Position numbers and translations under genes: made by a program
In this document: positions 18,677 to 27,607 of the stretch, in pieces
Layout: the number at the start of each line of letters is the position of its first letter
Position numbering within the stretch: the first letter of the stretch is position 1
Source of the DNA: Kribbella italica
Lineage (GTDB): Bacteria > Actinomycetota > Actinomycetes > Propionibacteriales > Kribbellaceae
NCBI RefSeq assembly: GCF_014205135.1
Contig: NZ_JACHMY010000001.1
Coordinates: 2,356,001-2,420,000, forward strand
DNA length: 64,000 nucleotides
Direction: 5' to 3'
The notes under the pieces: generated by a model
Told to the model about the DNA's origin: nothing
Seen by the model: the letters and a program-made list of their open reading frames with translations, nothing else
Databases searched by the model: none

Positions 18677-19474
18677 TCAGATCACCGCCGTCAATCCGCC
18701 GTCGACGTAGATGACCTGACCGTTGACGAAGTCCGACGCCGCCGAGGCGAGCCAGATCGCCGGTCCGACGATGTCGTCCACCTGTCCCCACCGCCGGGCC
18801 GGCGTCCGGCGGGTGATCCAGTCGCTGAACTCCGGGTCGGCCACGAGCGAAGCGTTCAGGTCGGTGTCCAGGTAGCCCGGCGCGAGGCCGTTGACCTGCA
18901 GCCCGTGCGGAGCCCACTCGGCGCACATGCTCTGCGTCAGTCCACCCAGACCGCTCTTCGCCGCCGCGTACGGCGCTGTGGACGGCCGCACCACCTGGGT
19001 CTGCACCGAGCAGATGTTCACGATCTTGCCGCTGCCCCTGGCCAACATGGAGCGGGCGAAGGTCCGGCCGACGACGAACGCACTGGTCAGGTTGACGTCG
19101 ACGACCCGTCGCCAATCCTCGGTAGGCAGTTCGGTCAGCGCGCCGCGGACCTGGATGCCCGCATTGTTGACCAGGACGTCCGGGCAGCCGTACGCCGCCA
19201 CGATCTCGTCGGCCGCCCGCTCGACCGCCGTCTCGTCGACCACATCGAACGCGGCGACCTGCACGTTCTCCTCGGGTACGCCGAGCTCGGCGCGCAGAGT
19301 CTTCGCGGTCTCGTCCAGCCGGGCCGGGTCGCGTCCGTTGAGGACGACCCGCGCTCCCGCCGCCAAGTACCCGCGAGCGATCCCGAGACCGATGCCGCGG
19401 CTGGAGCCGGTGACGAGCGCCAGTCGTCCGGACAGGTCGAACAGGTTCGGGCCCGTCGCCCCGTGGCTCGCCAT
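18677..19474 (-). CDS. SDR oxidoreductase, gluconate 5-dehydrogenase-like
   Basis: The 265-aa enzyme has the cofactor motif TGSSRGIG at residues 22-29, NNAG, and the catalytic SVQ...YAAAK set (APYAAAKSGLGGL). Its start FDLSGRLALVTGSSRGIG and the C-terminal ARRWGQVDDIVGPAIWLASAASDFVNGQVIYVDGG resemble gluconate 5-dehydrogenase (IdnO/Gno), which interconverts 5-keto-gluconate and gluconate. The start overlaps the stop of the gntR gene as TGATG, and its stop abuts the GTG of the MDR gene. The operon order regulator, SDR, MDR, dehydratase argues for a sugar-acid pathway in which this enzyme makes gluconate or a related acid. It could act on another keto-acid. Confidence 0.85.
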   Translation of the reverse strand: MASHGATGPNLFDLSGRLALVTGSSRGIGLGIARGYLAAGARVVLNGRDPARLDETAKTLRAELGVPEENVQVAAFDVVDETAVERAADEIVAAYGCPDVLVNNAGIQVRGALTELPTEDWRRVVDVNLTSAFVVGRTFARSMLARGSGKIVNICSVQTQVVRPSTAPYAAAKSGLGGLTQSMCAEWAPHGLQVNGLAPGYLDTDLNASLVADPEFSDWITRRTPARRWGQVDDIVGPAIWLASAASDFVNGQVIYVDGGLTAVI

Positions 19475-20274
19475 CAGCGCGCTCCTTCCGCGTGCCCTGG
19501 GTGACGACCGTGTTGTTGTTCGAATCCAGGTGCGTCGGTCGGCACAGCGTCGTGTCCTTCCGCCCCGAGGACCTCGACCCGCGACGCCTGGACCAGCGCT
19601 GTCGCCGCGGCCTCGGCCGCTTTGGCATCGCGCGCAGCGATCGCGTCGACCACCTGCTCGTGCCGCTGCAACGACGCGGGAGTGTCGGCGGTGAAGAACT
19701 GGTGGCGATCGGAGTACCTGGCCTGCAGGGTCGCGAGCAGGGTCTGCACGAGCTGACTCAGTACGGCGTTCTCGGAGCCTTCGAGCATCGTCCGGTGAAA
19801 ACTGGTATCCGCGGCAACGAACGCGCTACGGTTGCGGGCGTCGTACGCGTCGCGCATCGCCTGCAGGTGAGTGCCGAGCCGGGCGCTCAGGTCGTCGGCG
19901 GCAGCACGCGCCGCCAGGCCCGCGGCGGCCGGCTCGACGGCCTCACGCAACGCCAGCAGCTCGGACAGCTGGCGGTCGGCGTCGGGGCCGTCGGACCGCC
20001 ACGCGATCACCTGCGGATCGAGCAGCGCCCACGCCGTGGCGGGCTGAACGGTCGTGCCGACCTTGTGCCGCGGGCGGACCATGCCGAGCACCTCCAGCGT
20101 GCGCAGCGCCTCGCGGACGACCGAGCGGGACACGGCGTACTCGGCTTCCACCTGCTCGGGCGAGACCACTCCTCCGACCGGCAGGTCACCGTGCGCGATC
20201 CGTTGGCCGATGGCGTCGACGATGCGTCCGTGCAGGCCACGCGACCGCGGGCCCTGGTCTGCGGGAGGGGTCAT
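19474..20274 (-). CDS. FadR-subfamily GntR transcriptional regulator
   Basis: The 266-aa protein has a GntR winged helix at residues about 15-75 (LHGRIVDAIGQRIAHGDLP, then AEYAVSRSVVREALRTLEVLGMVRPRHKVGT) and an FCD ligand domain with the metal-binding pattern D...H about 170-230 (DTSFHRTML and RHEQVVDAI). FCD domains usually bind small organic acids, which matches the sugar-acid enzymes in the same operon. I chose the ATG at 20274 because extension upstream runs back over the divergent gene. It is first in its operon and divergent from a MocA-type dehydrogenase, with a palindrome between them, so it probably controls both directions. Confidence 0.9.
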   Translation of the reverse strand: MTPPADQGPRSRGLHGRIVDAIGQRIAHGDLPVGGVVSPEQVEAEYAVSRSVVREALRTLEVLGMVRPRHKVGTTVQPATAWALLDPQVIAWRSDGPDADRQLSELLALREAVEPAAAGLAARAAADDLSARLGTHLQAMRDAYDARNRSAFVAADTSFHRTMLEGSENAVLSQLVQTLLATLQARYSDRHQFFTADTPASLQRHEQVVDAIAARDAKAAEAAATALVQASRVEVLGAEGHDAVPTDAPGFEQQHGRHPGHAEGAR

Positions 20275-20297
20275 CCAGTACTCCTGAGCCAGCGAGG

Positions 20298-20327
20298 TTG
20301 CAAAAGTATGATTAAACAGACTATACA
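20298..20327. promoter_or_regulatory. divergent promoter with GntR-type palindrome
   Basis: On the + strand, TTGCAA (20298-20303) and TATACA (20322-20327) are separated by 18 bp and lie 38 nt before the MocA gene. Within them, 20306-20326 begins GTAT, ends ATAC and keeps symmetric T/A pairs in the middle, an imperfect 21-bp palindrome suited to a FadR-type dimer. A regulator bound here would cover the polymerase site. Confidence 0.5.
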
Positions 20328-20364
20328 TCGAGGCCACGGTTGGTCCGACGGAGAGGAAGCACCG

Positions 20365-21351
20365 ATGACAGTGCGCGTGGCGGTGGCCGGCGCGGGCGCG
20401 ATCGGCGAGATCGTTGCCCGTGACATCTATCCGGACCTGACCACGGTCGCGCTGACCGCGGTCGTCGATCCGGACCTGGACCGGGCGGCGCGAGTGGCGA
20501 AGCACAACGGCGCCCGGGCGGCCGCGGCGCTGGTGGACGTGCTGGACGAGATCGACGCGGTCGACGTCCGGGTGCCGCATCACGTGCACGCCGAGGTCGC
20601 GCTGACCGCGATCGAGCACGGCAAGCACGTGCTCGTCGAGAAGCCGATCGCGACCACGGTCGAGGACGCGCGCCGGATTGTCGACGCCGCTCGCGCGGCC
20701 GGGGTCGTTCTCGCGGTCGCGGAGAACTACCCGCACCTGCGCGCCGTCCAGGACGCCCGCTCGCTGCTCGCCGAGAACGCGATCGGCCGCCCGCTCGCCG
20801 TACGGTCGACGCGGGCCTATCAGCTCGACGGGGTCTGGCGGCGCGACTGGCGCGAAGGCACGGGTCCCGCAGGCGGAATCCTGCTCGACCAGGGCACCCA
20901 CCAGGTCAGCCTGATCCGGCAACTCGCCGGACCCGTCGTCGCGGTGTCGGCCGTCGGCTCGCACGAGACGCTCGCCTTGACGCTGCAGCTCGAGAGCGGG
21001 ATCACCGCGCAGTCGCTGCTCACCTGGCAGAGTCCGGGGACCTGGGACCAGACCGAGGCGACCGTCTTCGGCGAGACCGGCCGGCTCGACGTCGTCGTGG
21101 ACTACGAGCAGCACCTGGGCGGCTGCGCGCTCTGGACACCCGACCGCAACGAGCAGCGCGGCGCCGAGAACTACTACGCCAGCCACGCCTCGATCGTGAA
21201 CGACTGGGCCACTGCCATCCAGGAGCACCGCGACCCGCTGGTCCACGGCGACGAGGGTCTGGCCGACCTGGCCGCCGTACTCGCCGCCGCGAACTCGCTG
21301 GAGGAGAACGGAGCCTTCGTCGAGGTCAGCCCTTCACGCCGGTCAGCGTGA
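20365..21351 (+). CDS. Gfo/Idh/MocA family oxidoreductase
   Basis: The 328-aa protein has an N-terminal NAD(P) Rossmann motif VAGAGAIGE near residues 7-15 and the family signature EHGKHVLVEKPIATT around residue 90, with the catalytic Lys in EKP. The C-terminal domain contains GGILLDQGTHQVSLI, the position of the second catalytic Asp/His. Members oxidise or reduce hydroxyls of sugars, inositols or sugar acids. The ATG at 20365 follows GAGAGGAAG. It is divergent from the sugar-acid operon and shares its regulatory region, so it probably feeds the same pathway. Its 3' end overlaps the convergent ABC permease gene by 26 bp. Confidence 0.88.
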   Translation: MTVRVAVAGAGAIGEIVARDIYPDLTTVALTAVVDPDLDRAARVAKHNGARAAAALVDVLDEIDAVDVRVPHHVHAEVALTAIEHGKHVLVEKPIATTVEDARRIVDAARAAGVVLAVAENYPHLRAVQDARSLLAENAIGRPLAVRSTRAYQLDGVWRRDWREGTGPAGGILLDQGTHQVSLIRQLAGPVVAVSAVGSHETLALTLQLESGITAQSLLTWQSPGTWDQTEATVFGETGRLDVVVDYEQHLGGCALWTPDRNEQRGAENYYASHASIVNDWATAIQEHRDPLVHGDEGLADLAAVLAAANSLEENGAFVEVSPSRRSA

Positions 21352-22192
21352 CTCCTTCCACGAAGTAGCGCTGCAGGGCGAAGAAGATCAAGGTGATCGG
21401 CAGGATGACGACCAGCGACGCCGCCATCAGGAAGCCCCACTGCGCCGTGTAGGTGCTCTGGAACCCGGCCAGCCCGAGAGCCAACGTGAACTTGCTGTCG
21501 TCGGTCAGGTAGAGCAGCGGACCGAGGAAGTCGTTCCAGACGCCGATGAAGGTGAAGATCACGACCACGACGACGACCGGTTTCGACAGCGGCATGATCA
21601 CCGACCAGAACACCTTCCACGGCGTCGCGCCGTCGAGGTAGGCCGCCTCGTCCAGCTCGTAGGGAATCGTCAGGAAGAACTGGCGGAACAGGAAGATGTT
21701 GAAGACGCCGCCACCGGCCCCGGCGAACCAGGCCGGCAGGGTGAGCGGCACGAAGGTGTCCAGCGCGCCGATCGATCCCCACATCACGAAGGTGGGGATC
21801 AGCGTCACGGCGTACGGGAGCATGACGCCGGTGAGCAACAGGCCGAAGACCAGGTTGCGGCCGCGCCAGCGCAGGCGGGAGAAGCTGAACGCCGCCAGTG
21901 CACAGGTCAGCACCGTCCCGGTCACGACCAGGACCTCGATGATCATCGTGTTCAGGAAGTAGCGGGCGAACGGCTGCGAGCTCATCGCGCCGGAGAAGTT
22001 GGACCAGGCGAACGGCTTGGGCAGCCACTGCGGCGGCGAGATGAAGATCTGGTTGTCGGTCATCAGCGCGCTGCGGACCAGCCAGAGGAACGGCAGCACC
22101 ATCAAGGCGCCGCCGAGACCGAGCACCACCCAGAGAGCGGTCCGGCGCGGCGACACCCGGGGCGCGGACCCGACGGTCCTCGACCTCTTCAT
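21326..22192 (-). CDS. CUT1 sugar ABC transporter permease (MalG type)
   Basis: The 288-aa protein has six hydrophobic segments and the cytoplasmic EAA loop EAAYLDGATPWKVFWSVIMP, which contacts the ATPase. It ends FALQRYFVEGVTLTGVKG, the conserved C-terminus of MalG-like permeases. It pairs with the MalF-type permease upstream, whose stop overlaps this start (ATGA). No ATP-binding subunit is encoded in the operon; in actinobacteria a shared MsiK-like ATPase commonly serves such importers (established for Streptomyces, inferred here). The gene overlaps the convergent MocA gene by 26 bp at its 3' end. Confidence 0.93.
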   Translation of the reverse strand: MKRSRTVGSAPRVSPRRTALWVVLGLGGALMVLPFLWLVRSALMTDNQIFISPPQWLPKPFAWSNFSGAMSSQPFARYFLNTMIIEVLVVTGTVLTCALAAFSFSRLRWRGRNLVFGLLLTGVMLPYAVTLIPTFVMWGSIGALDTFVPLTLPAWFAGAGGGVFNIFLFRQFFLTIPYELDEAAYLDGATPWKVFWSVIMPLSKPVVVVVVIFTFIGVWNDFLGPLLYLTDDSKFTLALGLAGFQSTYTAQWGFLMAASLVVILPITLIFFALQRYFVEGVTLTGVKG

Positions 22193-23112
22193 CGGGCGGC
22201 TCCCATCTCGTAGTGGACCCAGCGGCGGGCGTTGCGGAACAGCAGCACCGTGATGACCAGCACCACGACGAACAGCACCCAGGCCAGCGCACTCGCGTAC
22301 CCGATCTCGCTGTCGGTGAAGGCCTTGGTGTACAGGTAGTAGATGTAGAACTGGGTCGCGTTGTTCGGTCCGCCCTGGGTCATGATGTAGGCCTGGTTGA
22401 AGACCTGGAACGTGCCGATCACCCCGGTCACCAGGTTGTAGAAGATCACCGGCGTCATGAACGGCAGTGTCACGTGCCGGAAGCGGGCCCAGGTCCCGCC
22501 GCCGTCGATCGCGACCGCCTCGTACAGATGCCGCGGCACGCCCTGCAGACCGGCCAGGAAGATCACCATCGCGTTGCCGAAACCCCACGTGCTCATGATG
22601 ATCAGCGACGGTACGGCGGACCGTTCGCCGTAGATCCAGTTCGACGTCGGCAGGCCACCTTGCCGCAACATGCTGTTGAGCAGACCGAAGTCGGGGTTGA
22701 AGATCCAGATCCACAGCACCGAGCTGGCCACCGCCGGCACCAGCGTCGGCAGGTAGTAGACCGTGCGCCAGAACGATCGGCCCCGAACCCCCTGGTTCAC
22801 CAGGAGCGCGACGACGAAGCCGATCAGCAGCGTGAGCGGTACGACGCCCAGGGTGTAGTAAGTGGTGACGTTCAGGGACTTCCAGAACAGCGGGTCGTGC
22901 GCCAGCTTGTCGTAGTTGCCCAGCCCCACGAACTTGGCCGGTGCCCCGATGGTCCAGTCGGTCAGGCTGAACACCAGCGACGCGACCATCGGGCCGATGG
23001 TGAAGATCAGGAACCCGAGAATGGCCGGTGCCGCCAGCAACAGTCCCCACCGGCGTTCGACTCCGAGCAGGTCCCCTCGACGGCTGGGTTGCCGTCCGGT
23101 GACCGCGCTCAT
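22189..23112 (-). CDS. CUT1 sugar ABC transporter permease (MalF type)
   Basis: The 307-aa protein begins with a polar stretch and then has six membrane segments, starting WGLLLAAPAILGFLIFTIGPMVASLVFSLTDW, the hallmark of MalF/UgpA-like permeases. The EAA loop is EAVAIDGGGTWARFRHVTLP. Its ATG overlaps the stop of the solute-binding protein gene and its own stop overlaps the MalG-type gene, so all three are translated in a coupled block. The substrate is not visible from the permease, but the LacI regulator and the GH127 enzyme nearby suggest an arabinose-containing oligosaccharide. Confidence 0.93.
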   Translation of the reverse strand: MSAVTGRQPSRRGDLLGVERRWGLLLAAPAILGFLIFTIGPMVASLVFSLTDWTIGAPAKFVGLGNYDKLAHDPLFWKSLNVTTYYTLGVVPLTLLIGFVVALLVNQGVRGRSFWRTVYYLPTLVPAVASSVLWIWIFNPDFGLLNSMLRQGGLPTSNWIYGERSAVPSLIIMSTWGFGNAMVIFLAGLQGVPRHLYEAVAIDGGGTWARFRHVTLPFMTPVIFYNLVTGVIGTFQVFNQAYIMTQGGPNNATQFYIYYLYTKAFTDSEIGYASALAWVLFVVVLVITVLLFRNARRWVHYEMGAAR

Positions 23113-24488
23113 GCCCCGGTGGCCGGGTACGCGCCCTGCAGCAGGCCACCGTTCAGCTTGGCGGCCAGCGGCTTGAGGACGTCGGCGGCCGGCGTCTTGC
23201 CCTGCTGGATCACCTGGATCGCCGGCGTCAGCACCTTGTCGATCGCCTCGATGTTGCGCAGCTTCTGGTAGAAGTACGGCGCGGAGTGGTTCATCGTGTA
23301 GTCGATCGCGGCCGTCCGGTACTCCGGCGGGTGCGCGTCGTTCTTGGTCCAGACGTCGATGTCCTTCTGGTCGGTGTAGTACCGCTTCTCCAGCGGCATC
23401 CACAACCCGCTGCTGAACAGGTCGACCTTCTCGGGGTTGTCGTGGTGCAGGTACAGCTCGACCGCTTCCTCCTCGTGCTTGGTGGAGGCGAAGATCGCCG
23501 TCGCGCCGCCGAGCGTGATCGTCATCGGCTGGTCGTAGCGCGGCAGCACACCCATCCCGAAGTCCAGGTCACCCTGACTCAGGTCGAGCAGCGTCCACTG
23601 CCCATCGATGACCATCGCGACCCGGCGGGTCTTCAGCTGCACGGTGGTGCTCGGCGCGTTGTTGCCCAGCTGCGACGGGGTCGGAGCGACCCGGTGCTTG
23701 AACATCAGGTCGGCCAGGTCCTGGAACACCCCGATCGCCTCGGGGGTGTCGAGCATGCTCTTCTTCGCGGCCTCGTCGGTGAAGTTGATCCCCCGGCTGA
23801 GCAGCAACGGGTGCCAGACGGTCGCGCCGAGTCCGGCCGAAGCGCCGTACTGACGGATCCTCTTCGGGTCGAAGCCGGCTTCGTCCGGGTGCCGGCCTTC
23901 CTGGTCGACCGTCAGCTTGTACGCCGTGTCGACGAACGTGTCCCAGGTCCACGCCTTCGCGGCCTCGGCCGGCGGCGCGGTGACGCCCGCCTCGGTGAAG
24001 GCGGCCTTGTTGTACCACAGGGACATGATCTCGTTGGCGCTCTGCGTCCCGTAGGTCTTGCCCTTGTCCCACCAGAAGTAGGTGCCGGGCAGGCGGTTCG
24101 CCAGGTCGGGGTACTTGTCGAAGTACGGGTAGAGGTTGACGAGCTTGCCCTGCTCGGCCAGCCGGTAGCCCATCGGGGACTGCATGTAGCACAGGTCGGG
24201 CTGCCGGTTGCTGGCCACCAGCGCGTTCAGCTTGGTGTCGTAGTCGGCGGGGGTGAAGACGGGTTTCACCGTCGTCCCGGGCTTGTCCTGCTCGAAACCC
24301 TTGAGCATGGCGGCGATCGCCTTCTGCTCGGCGGTCGATCCCCAGAACATGAACTGCAGCTGCGCGGCACCGGAAGCGGAGCCGGAGTCACCGAGCGACT
24401 TGCCGCTGCAGCCGGCGACGCCACCGAGCGCGGCCAGTCCGCCGAGCTGGAGCAGCCGGCGGCGGCCGATGGAGTGCGGTGCGGACAT
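23109..24488 (-). CDS. sugar-binding lipoprotein of CUT1 ABC importer, likely Tat-exported
   Basis: The 459-aa protein has a twin-arginine signal (IGRRRLLQLGG at residues 8-17) and a lipobox GVAGC with the lipidated Cys at 27, so it is an outer-face membrane-anchored binding protein. The mature part shows the bacterial SBP family 1 pattern (FMFWGSTAEQKAIAAMLKGFEQDKPGTTV). GGAGG stands 5 nt before the ATG. It is first in the SBP-permease-permease operon and has a strong promoter with an operator at the transcription start. Specificity is inferred from context (GH127 and shared operator). Confidence 0.92.
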   Translation of the reverse strand: MSAPHSIGRRRLLQLGGLAALGGVAGCSGKSLGDSGSASGAAQLQFMFWGSTAEQKAIAAMLKGFEQDKPGTTVKPVFTPADYDTKLNALVASNRQPDLCYMQSPMGYRLAEQGKLVNLYPYFDKYPDLANRLPGTYFWWDKGKTYGTQSANEIMSLWYNKAAFTEAGVTAPPAEAAKAWTWDTFVDTAYKLTVDQEGRHPDEAGFDPKRIRQYGASAGLGATVWHPLLLSRGINFTDEAAKKSMLDTPEAIGVFQDLADLMFKHRVAPTPSQLGNNAPSTTVQLKTRRVAMVIDGQWTLLDLSQGDLDFGMGVLPRYDQPMTITLGGATAIFASTKHEEEAVELYLHHDNPEKVDLFSSGLWMPLEKRYYTDQKDIDVWTKNDAHPPEYRTAAIDYTMNHSAPYFYQKLRNIEAIDKVLTPAIQVIQQGKTPAADVLKPLAAKLNGGLLQGAYPATGA

Positions 24489-24523
24489 GGTTGCCTCCTG
24501 GAAACAGGTCGCCGAAACACGAC

Positions 24524-24568
24524 GGCAACATGTTTCCTCACTGTAGGAGCGACCTTCGGAGTGGTCAA
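24524..24568 (-). promoter_or_regulatory. promoter and LacI-type operator of the CUT1 operon
   Basis: Read on the minus strand, TTGACC (24568-24563), a 17-bp spacer and TACAGT (24545-24540) form a near-consensus promoter. Immediately downstream, 24524-24537 is GGCAACATGTTTCC on the plus strand, with core AACATGTT and G/C outer pairs. The identical 14-mer occurs upstream of the GH127 gene. A further GGAAACA lies at 24500-24506. Confidence 0.7.
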
Positions 24569-24618
24569 CCACGTGGGCCTGTTGACCAACGATTTCCGGG
24601 GTCCGGAGAGGTACAGTT

Positions 24619-24630
24619 GTTTCCGGAAAC
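24619..24630 (+). promoter_or_regulatory. GTTTCCGGAAAC palindrome before lacI
   Basis: This perfect 12-bp palindrome lies 16 nt before the LacI start and reuses the GTTTCC half-site of the neighbouring operators. TACAGT at 24612-24617 may be the -10 of the gene, so binding here would be autoregulatory. Confidence 0.55.
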
Positions 24631-24645
24631 GATCGAGGAGGTCGG

Positions 24646-25659
24646 TTGAGCGGCGAACGGCGAGCGACGGTGCGGGACGTGGCGGCCCGGGCCGGGGTGT
24701 CCCCCGGTACGGTGTCGAAGGCGCTGAACGGGACGGGCCAGATCAGCGCGGCCACCCGGGAGCGGATCCGCGCGGCCGCCGAGGAGATCGACTTCCGCCC
24801 GAACGCGCTGGCCCGCAGCGTGTTCGAGCGGCGCAGCTACACCGTCGGCATGATCACCACCGACAGCTTCGAGCGGTTCAGTGTGCCGGTGATGCTCGGC
24901 GCCGAGGATGCGCTCGGCGCCGGCCGGATCTCGGTGTTCCTCTGCGACAGCCGCGGCGACCCGATCCGGGAACGGCACTACGTCGAGGTGCTGCTCGGCC
25001 GGCAGGTCGACGGCTTCATCGTGACCGGCCGCAGCTCGAACCGGCGGCCCCCGCTGGTCGGCGCCGGCGACGTACCGGTTGTGTACGCGCTGACCCCGTC
25101 GGCCGACGAGGAGGACTGCTCGATCGTCGTCGACGACGTCGCGTCCGGACGGCTAGCGGCCGAGCACCTGCTCCGGATCGGGCGGACCAGCATCGGACAC
25201 ATCGCCGGCCCGGAGCACTTCGACGCGAGCAACCGCCGGTACGAGGGGTTCGCGGCAGCACTCGCCGAAGCCGGTGTCGAGCTCACCGGGAAACCCTTGT
25301 TCGGCGTCTGGACCGAGGCGTGGGGCCGGCAGGCGACCCACATCCTGTTGCGCGAGCACCCGGGCATCGACGCGATCCACTTCGGCAGCGACCTGCTGGC
25401 CCGCGGCGGCGCGGACGCCCTGCGGGAGCTGGGCCGGCGGATCCCCGAGGACGTGGCGATCACCGGCACCGACAACTGGGAGCTGATCGCCGAGGGCGCG
25501 CGGCCGCCCCTCACCTCGGTCGACCTGCGCCTGGCCGACGTCGGCCGGACGGCCGCCCAACGACTGCTCGACGCCATCGAAGGGCGGCCGCACTCCGGCC
25601 TCGAGCTCGTGCCCTGCCAACTCGTCGTCCGGGCCTCGACCGACGAGTCAGCGGGCTAA
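24646..25659 (+). CDS. LacI-family transcriptional regulator
   Basis: The 337-aa regulator has the LacI HTH at residues 7-30 (ATVRDVAARAGVSPGTVSKALNG), the hinge helix (RPNALARSVFERRSYTVG) and a periplasmic-binding-like sensor domain ending PCQLVVRAST. The start is a TTG with GAGGAGG 4 nt upstream; no ATG or better GTG lies before the HTH. It is divergent from the CUT1 operon and convergent with the GH127 gene, whose stop it overlaps by 4 bp. The shared 14-bp motif before both of those transcription units makes it their probable repressor, with an imported sugar as inducer (inference). Confidence 0.9.
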   Translation: MSGERRATVRDVAARAGVSPGTVSKALNGTGQISAATRERIRAAAEEIDFRPNALARSVFERRSYTVGMITTDSFERFSVPVMLGAEDALGAGRISVFLCDSRGDPIRERHYVEVLLGRQVDGFIVTGRSSNRRPPLVGAGDVPVVYALTPSADEEDCSIVVDDVASGRLAAEHLLRIGRTSIGHIAGPEHFDASNRRYEGFAAALAEAGVELTGKPLFGVWTEAWGRQATHILLREHPGIDAIHFGSDLLARGGADALRELGRRIPEDVAITGTDNWELIAEGARPPLTSVDLRLADVGRTAAQRLLDAIEGRPHSGLELVPCQLVVRASTDESAG

Positions 25660-27542
25660 CCGACGTACGGGAGCCAGACCTTCATCGCGCCCGGCTCGCG
25701 GTTGCCCCACTGGTAGTAGGGCAACGCCCGCACCGGTACGGCGGCGCCGAGCGGCGCGGGCTCGTCGGCGTACAGGTCAGTCGGCATCGTCTGGACGGCG
25801 CCGCTCGCGTTGATCGCGGGCGGTCCGTCGGGCACCGGCGCCTCGGTCAGGGCGGGTCCGGTCAGCACGAGGTCGTCGACGACGTGCTCGTGGTCGACCT
25901 GCTCCACGGCGTACAGGAGTGGGCCGCGCCCGACGGCGACCGCGCCGCGCGTTCCTTCCACGCGAGGGTGCCCGTGCAGGAAACGTGGCGCCATCGGCAG
26001 CGTGAGGACGACGCGGTCACCTGTGCTCCACCGGCGGTCGACGGTGAGATAGTTGCCGACGACACCGGGAATGGACTCGTCGCCGATCGTTGCCTCGGCC
26101 CCGTGCGCCCAGGCCGGGATCCGCAACGCCAACCCCGCTTCGCTGTCCGGCGCGTCGACGATCGTGAGGACCACCCGGCCGGACGACGGGTAGTCCGTCG
26201 CGACCTCGACCGTCAGGTCGCCGGCGTCGATCGTGCCGGCGGCGTACTGGTGGATCTGGAGGGTCGTACCGGAGGTCGTCGCGACGTAGTGCTGCAGGGA
26301 CGCGAAGGTCCGCATCAGGTTGGTCGGGCAGCAACTGGTGCCGAACCAGGGCTGGCGGCCGTTGCTCGGGGCCCGGTCGTCGGAGTCGTCGGCACCGGTC
26401 CGCACCTGGAGCGCGTTGACGTAGAAGTAGCGGGTGCGGTCGAGCGACACTCCGGGCAGGATCGCGTTGTAGAGCTGCCACTCGATCAAATCGGCGTACT
26501 TCGCCTTGCCGGTGGCCAGCAGGAGGCGCCAGCTCCACTGCAGGCTGGCGACGGCCGCGCAGGTCTCGCCGTACGCGATGTCGGACGGCAGCTCGTACGG
26601 GTTGCCGAACGACTCGCCGTCCCAGCGGCTGCCCAGACCGCCGTTCACGTACATCTTGGTCTGCACCATGGCGTCCCACTGGGCTTCCAGCCGGGCCAGC
26701 AGGTCGTGGTCGCCGGTCTCGATCGCGACGTCGGTCGCTCCCGCGGCGAGGTAGACCGCGCGGACGGCGTGACCTTCCGGCGCCTTTGTCTCCCGGACGG
26801 GAATCCGGTCGGACAGGTAGGCGGCGCGATGAGCGTTGCCAGGGGCAAGCAATGAGCGACCGCGGGCGTCGACGAAGTACCGGGCCAGCTCCAGGTACCG
26901 CTCCTCCCCCGTCGTCCGGTACAGCTCGACCAGCGCCAGCTCCGCGACCGGATGACCGCAGAAGCCTTCCCGCCGGCCGGGCCCGAGGCCGAACTCACGG
27001 TCCAGGTGGTCGGCCGCTCGCCGGGCGACGTCGAGCAGGGCGGTCCTGCCGGTCGCCCGGTACTGCGCGACCGCCGACTGGATCAGCGCGCCCATGTTGA
27101 AGATCTCGTGGTCGAAGTCCAGCTGCCCGTAGCGGACGTCGCGCTGACCGGACTGGACGAACGTGTTGACGTAACCGTCCTCGTCCTGCGCCGCCGCGAT
27201 CAGTTCCGTCCGGGACTCCAGCCAGTCGGCCAGCTGCGCGTCATCGGTCCGAGCCGCTTCCCAGGCGACCGCCTCGAGCCACTTGTAGACCTCGCCGTCC
27301 TCGTAGTTCGGGCCGTGGTACTCCGCGTCGGTCACGCCCTTCGCGACGTTGCGGTAGTTGTCCCAGGCCTGCCGCTGGTCGAGATGGTCCGCCCCGGTCG
27401 GGATGGACACCGCGGCGTTCGTCTGCTGCAACTCACCGAGGACCCCGGCCGCCAACCGGACCGCGCGCAACGGCAACGGCCGCAACGCTGTCCCCGCGAC
27501 CGGTACCGCCGGTCCCCCACCTAGCGACGTCGACTGCGTCAT
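25656..27542 (-). CDS. GH127 family glycoside hydrolase (beta-L-arabinofuranosidase-like)
   Basis: The 628-aa protein has the (alpha/alpha)6-barrel pattern of the family formerly called DUF1680 and a C-terminal beta domain. The zinc-thiolate residues of the Bifidobacterium enzyme HypBA1 are matched: E326 and C328 in GETCAAV and C404-C405 in SCCPTN, with nearly the same spacing as E338, C340, C417 and C418 in HypBA1. HypBA1 removes beta-1,2-linked L-arabinofuranose from plant glycoproteins using the first of the paired cysteines as nucleophile. There is no signal peptide, so it acts in the cytoplasm on imported oligosaccharide. ATG 27542 follows AAGGAG. It shares an operator with the CUT1 operon. 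Confidence 0.9.
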   Translation of the reverse strand: MTQSTSLGGGPAVPVAGTALRPLPLRAVRLAAGVLGELQQTNAAVSIPTGADHLDQRQAWDNYRNVAKGVTDAEYHGPNYEDGEVYKWLEAVAWEAARTDDAQLADWLESRTELIAAAQDEDGYVNTFVQSGQRDVRYGQLDFDHEIFNMGALIQSAVAQYRATGRTALLDVARRAADHLDREFGLGPGRREGFCGHPVAELALVELYRTTGEERYLELARYFVDARGRSLLAPGNAHRAAYLSDRIPVRETKAPEGHAVRAVYLAAGATDVAIETGDHDLLARLEAQWDAMVQTKMYVNGGLGSRWDGESFGNPYELPSDIAYGETCAAVASLQWSWRLLLATGKAKYADLIEWQLYNAILPGVSLDRTRYFYVNALQVRTGADDSDDRAPSNGRQPWFGTSCCPTNLMRTFASLQHYVATTSGTTLQIHQYAAGTIDAGDLTVEVATDYPSSGRVVLTIVDAPDSEAGLALRIPAWAHGAEATIGDESIPGVVGNYLTVDRRWSTGDRVVLTLPMAPRFLHGHPRVEGTRGAVAVGRGPLLYAVEQVDHEHVVDDLVLTGPALTEAPVPDGPPAINASGAVQTMPTDLYADEPAPLGAAVPVRALPYYQWGNREPGAMKVWLPYVG

Positions 27543-27607
27543 CACACGCTCCTTCGCACGAAACGAACAGGTCGTGCCAGCCATCGTGGCAGAGGAGTCC
27601 TGACTGC

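Noticed and set aside
23286..26855. A 1189-residue plus-strand frame over the binding protein, lacI and GH127 genes
   Set aside because: It runs through the promoter region and the lacI gene in a different frame and has no recognisable domain.
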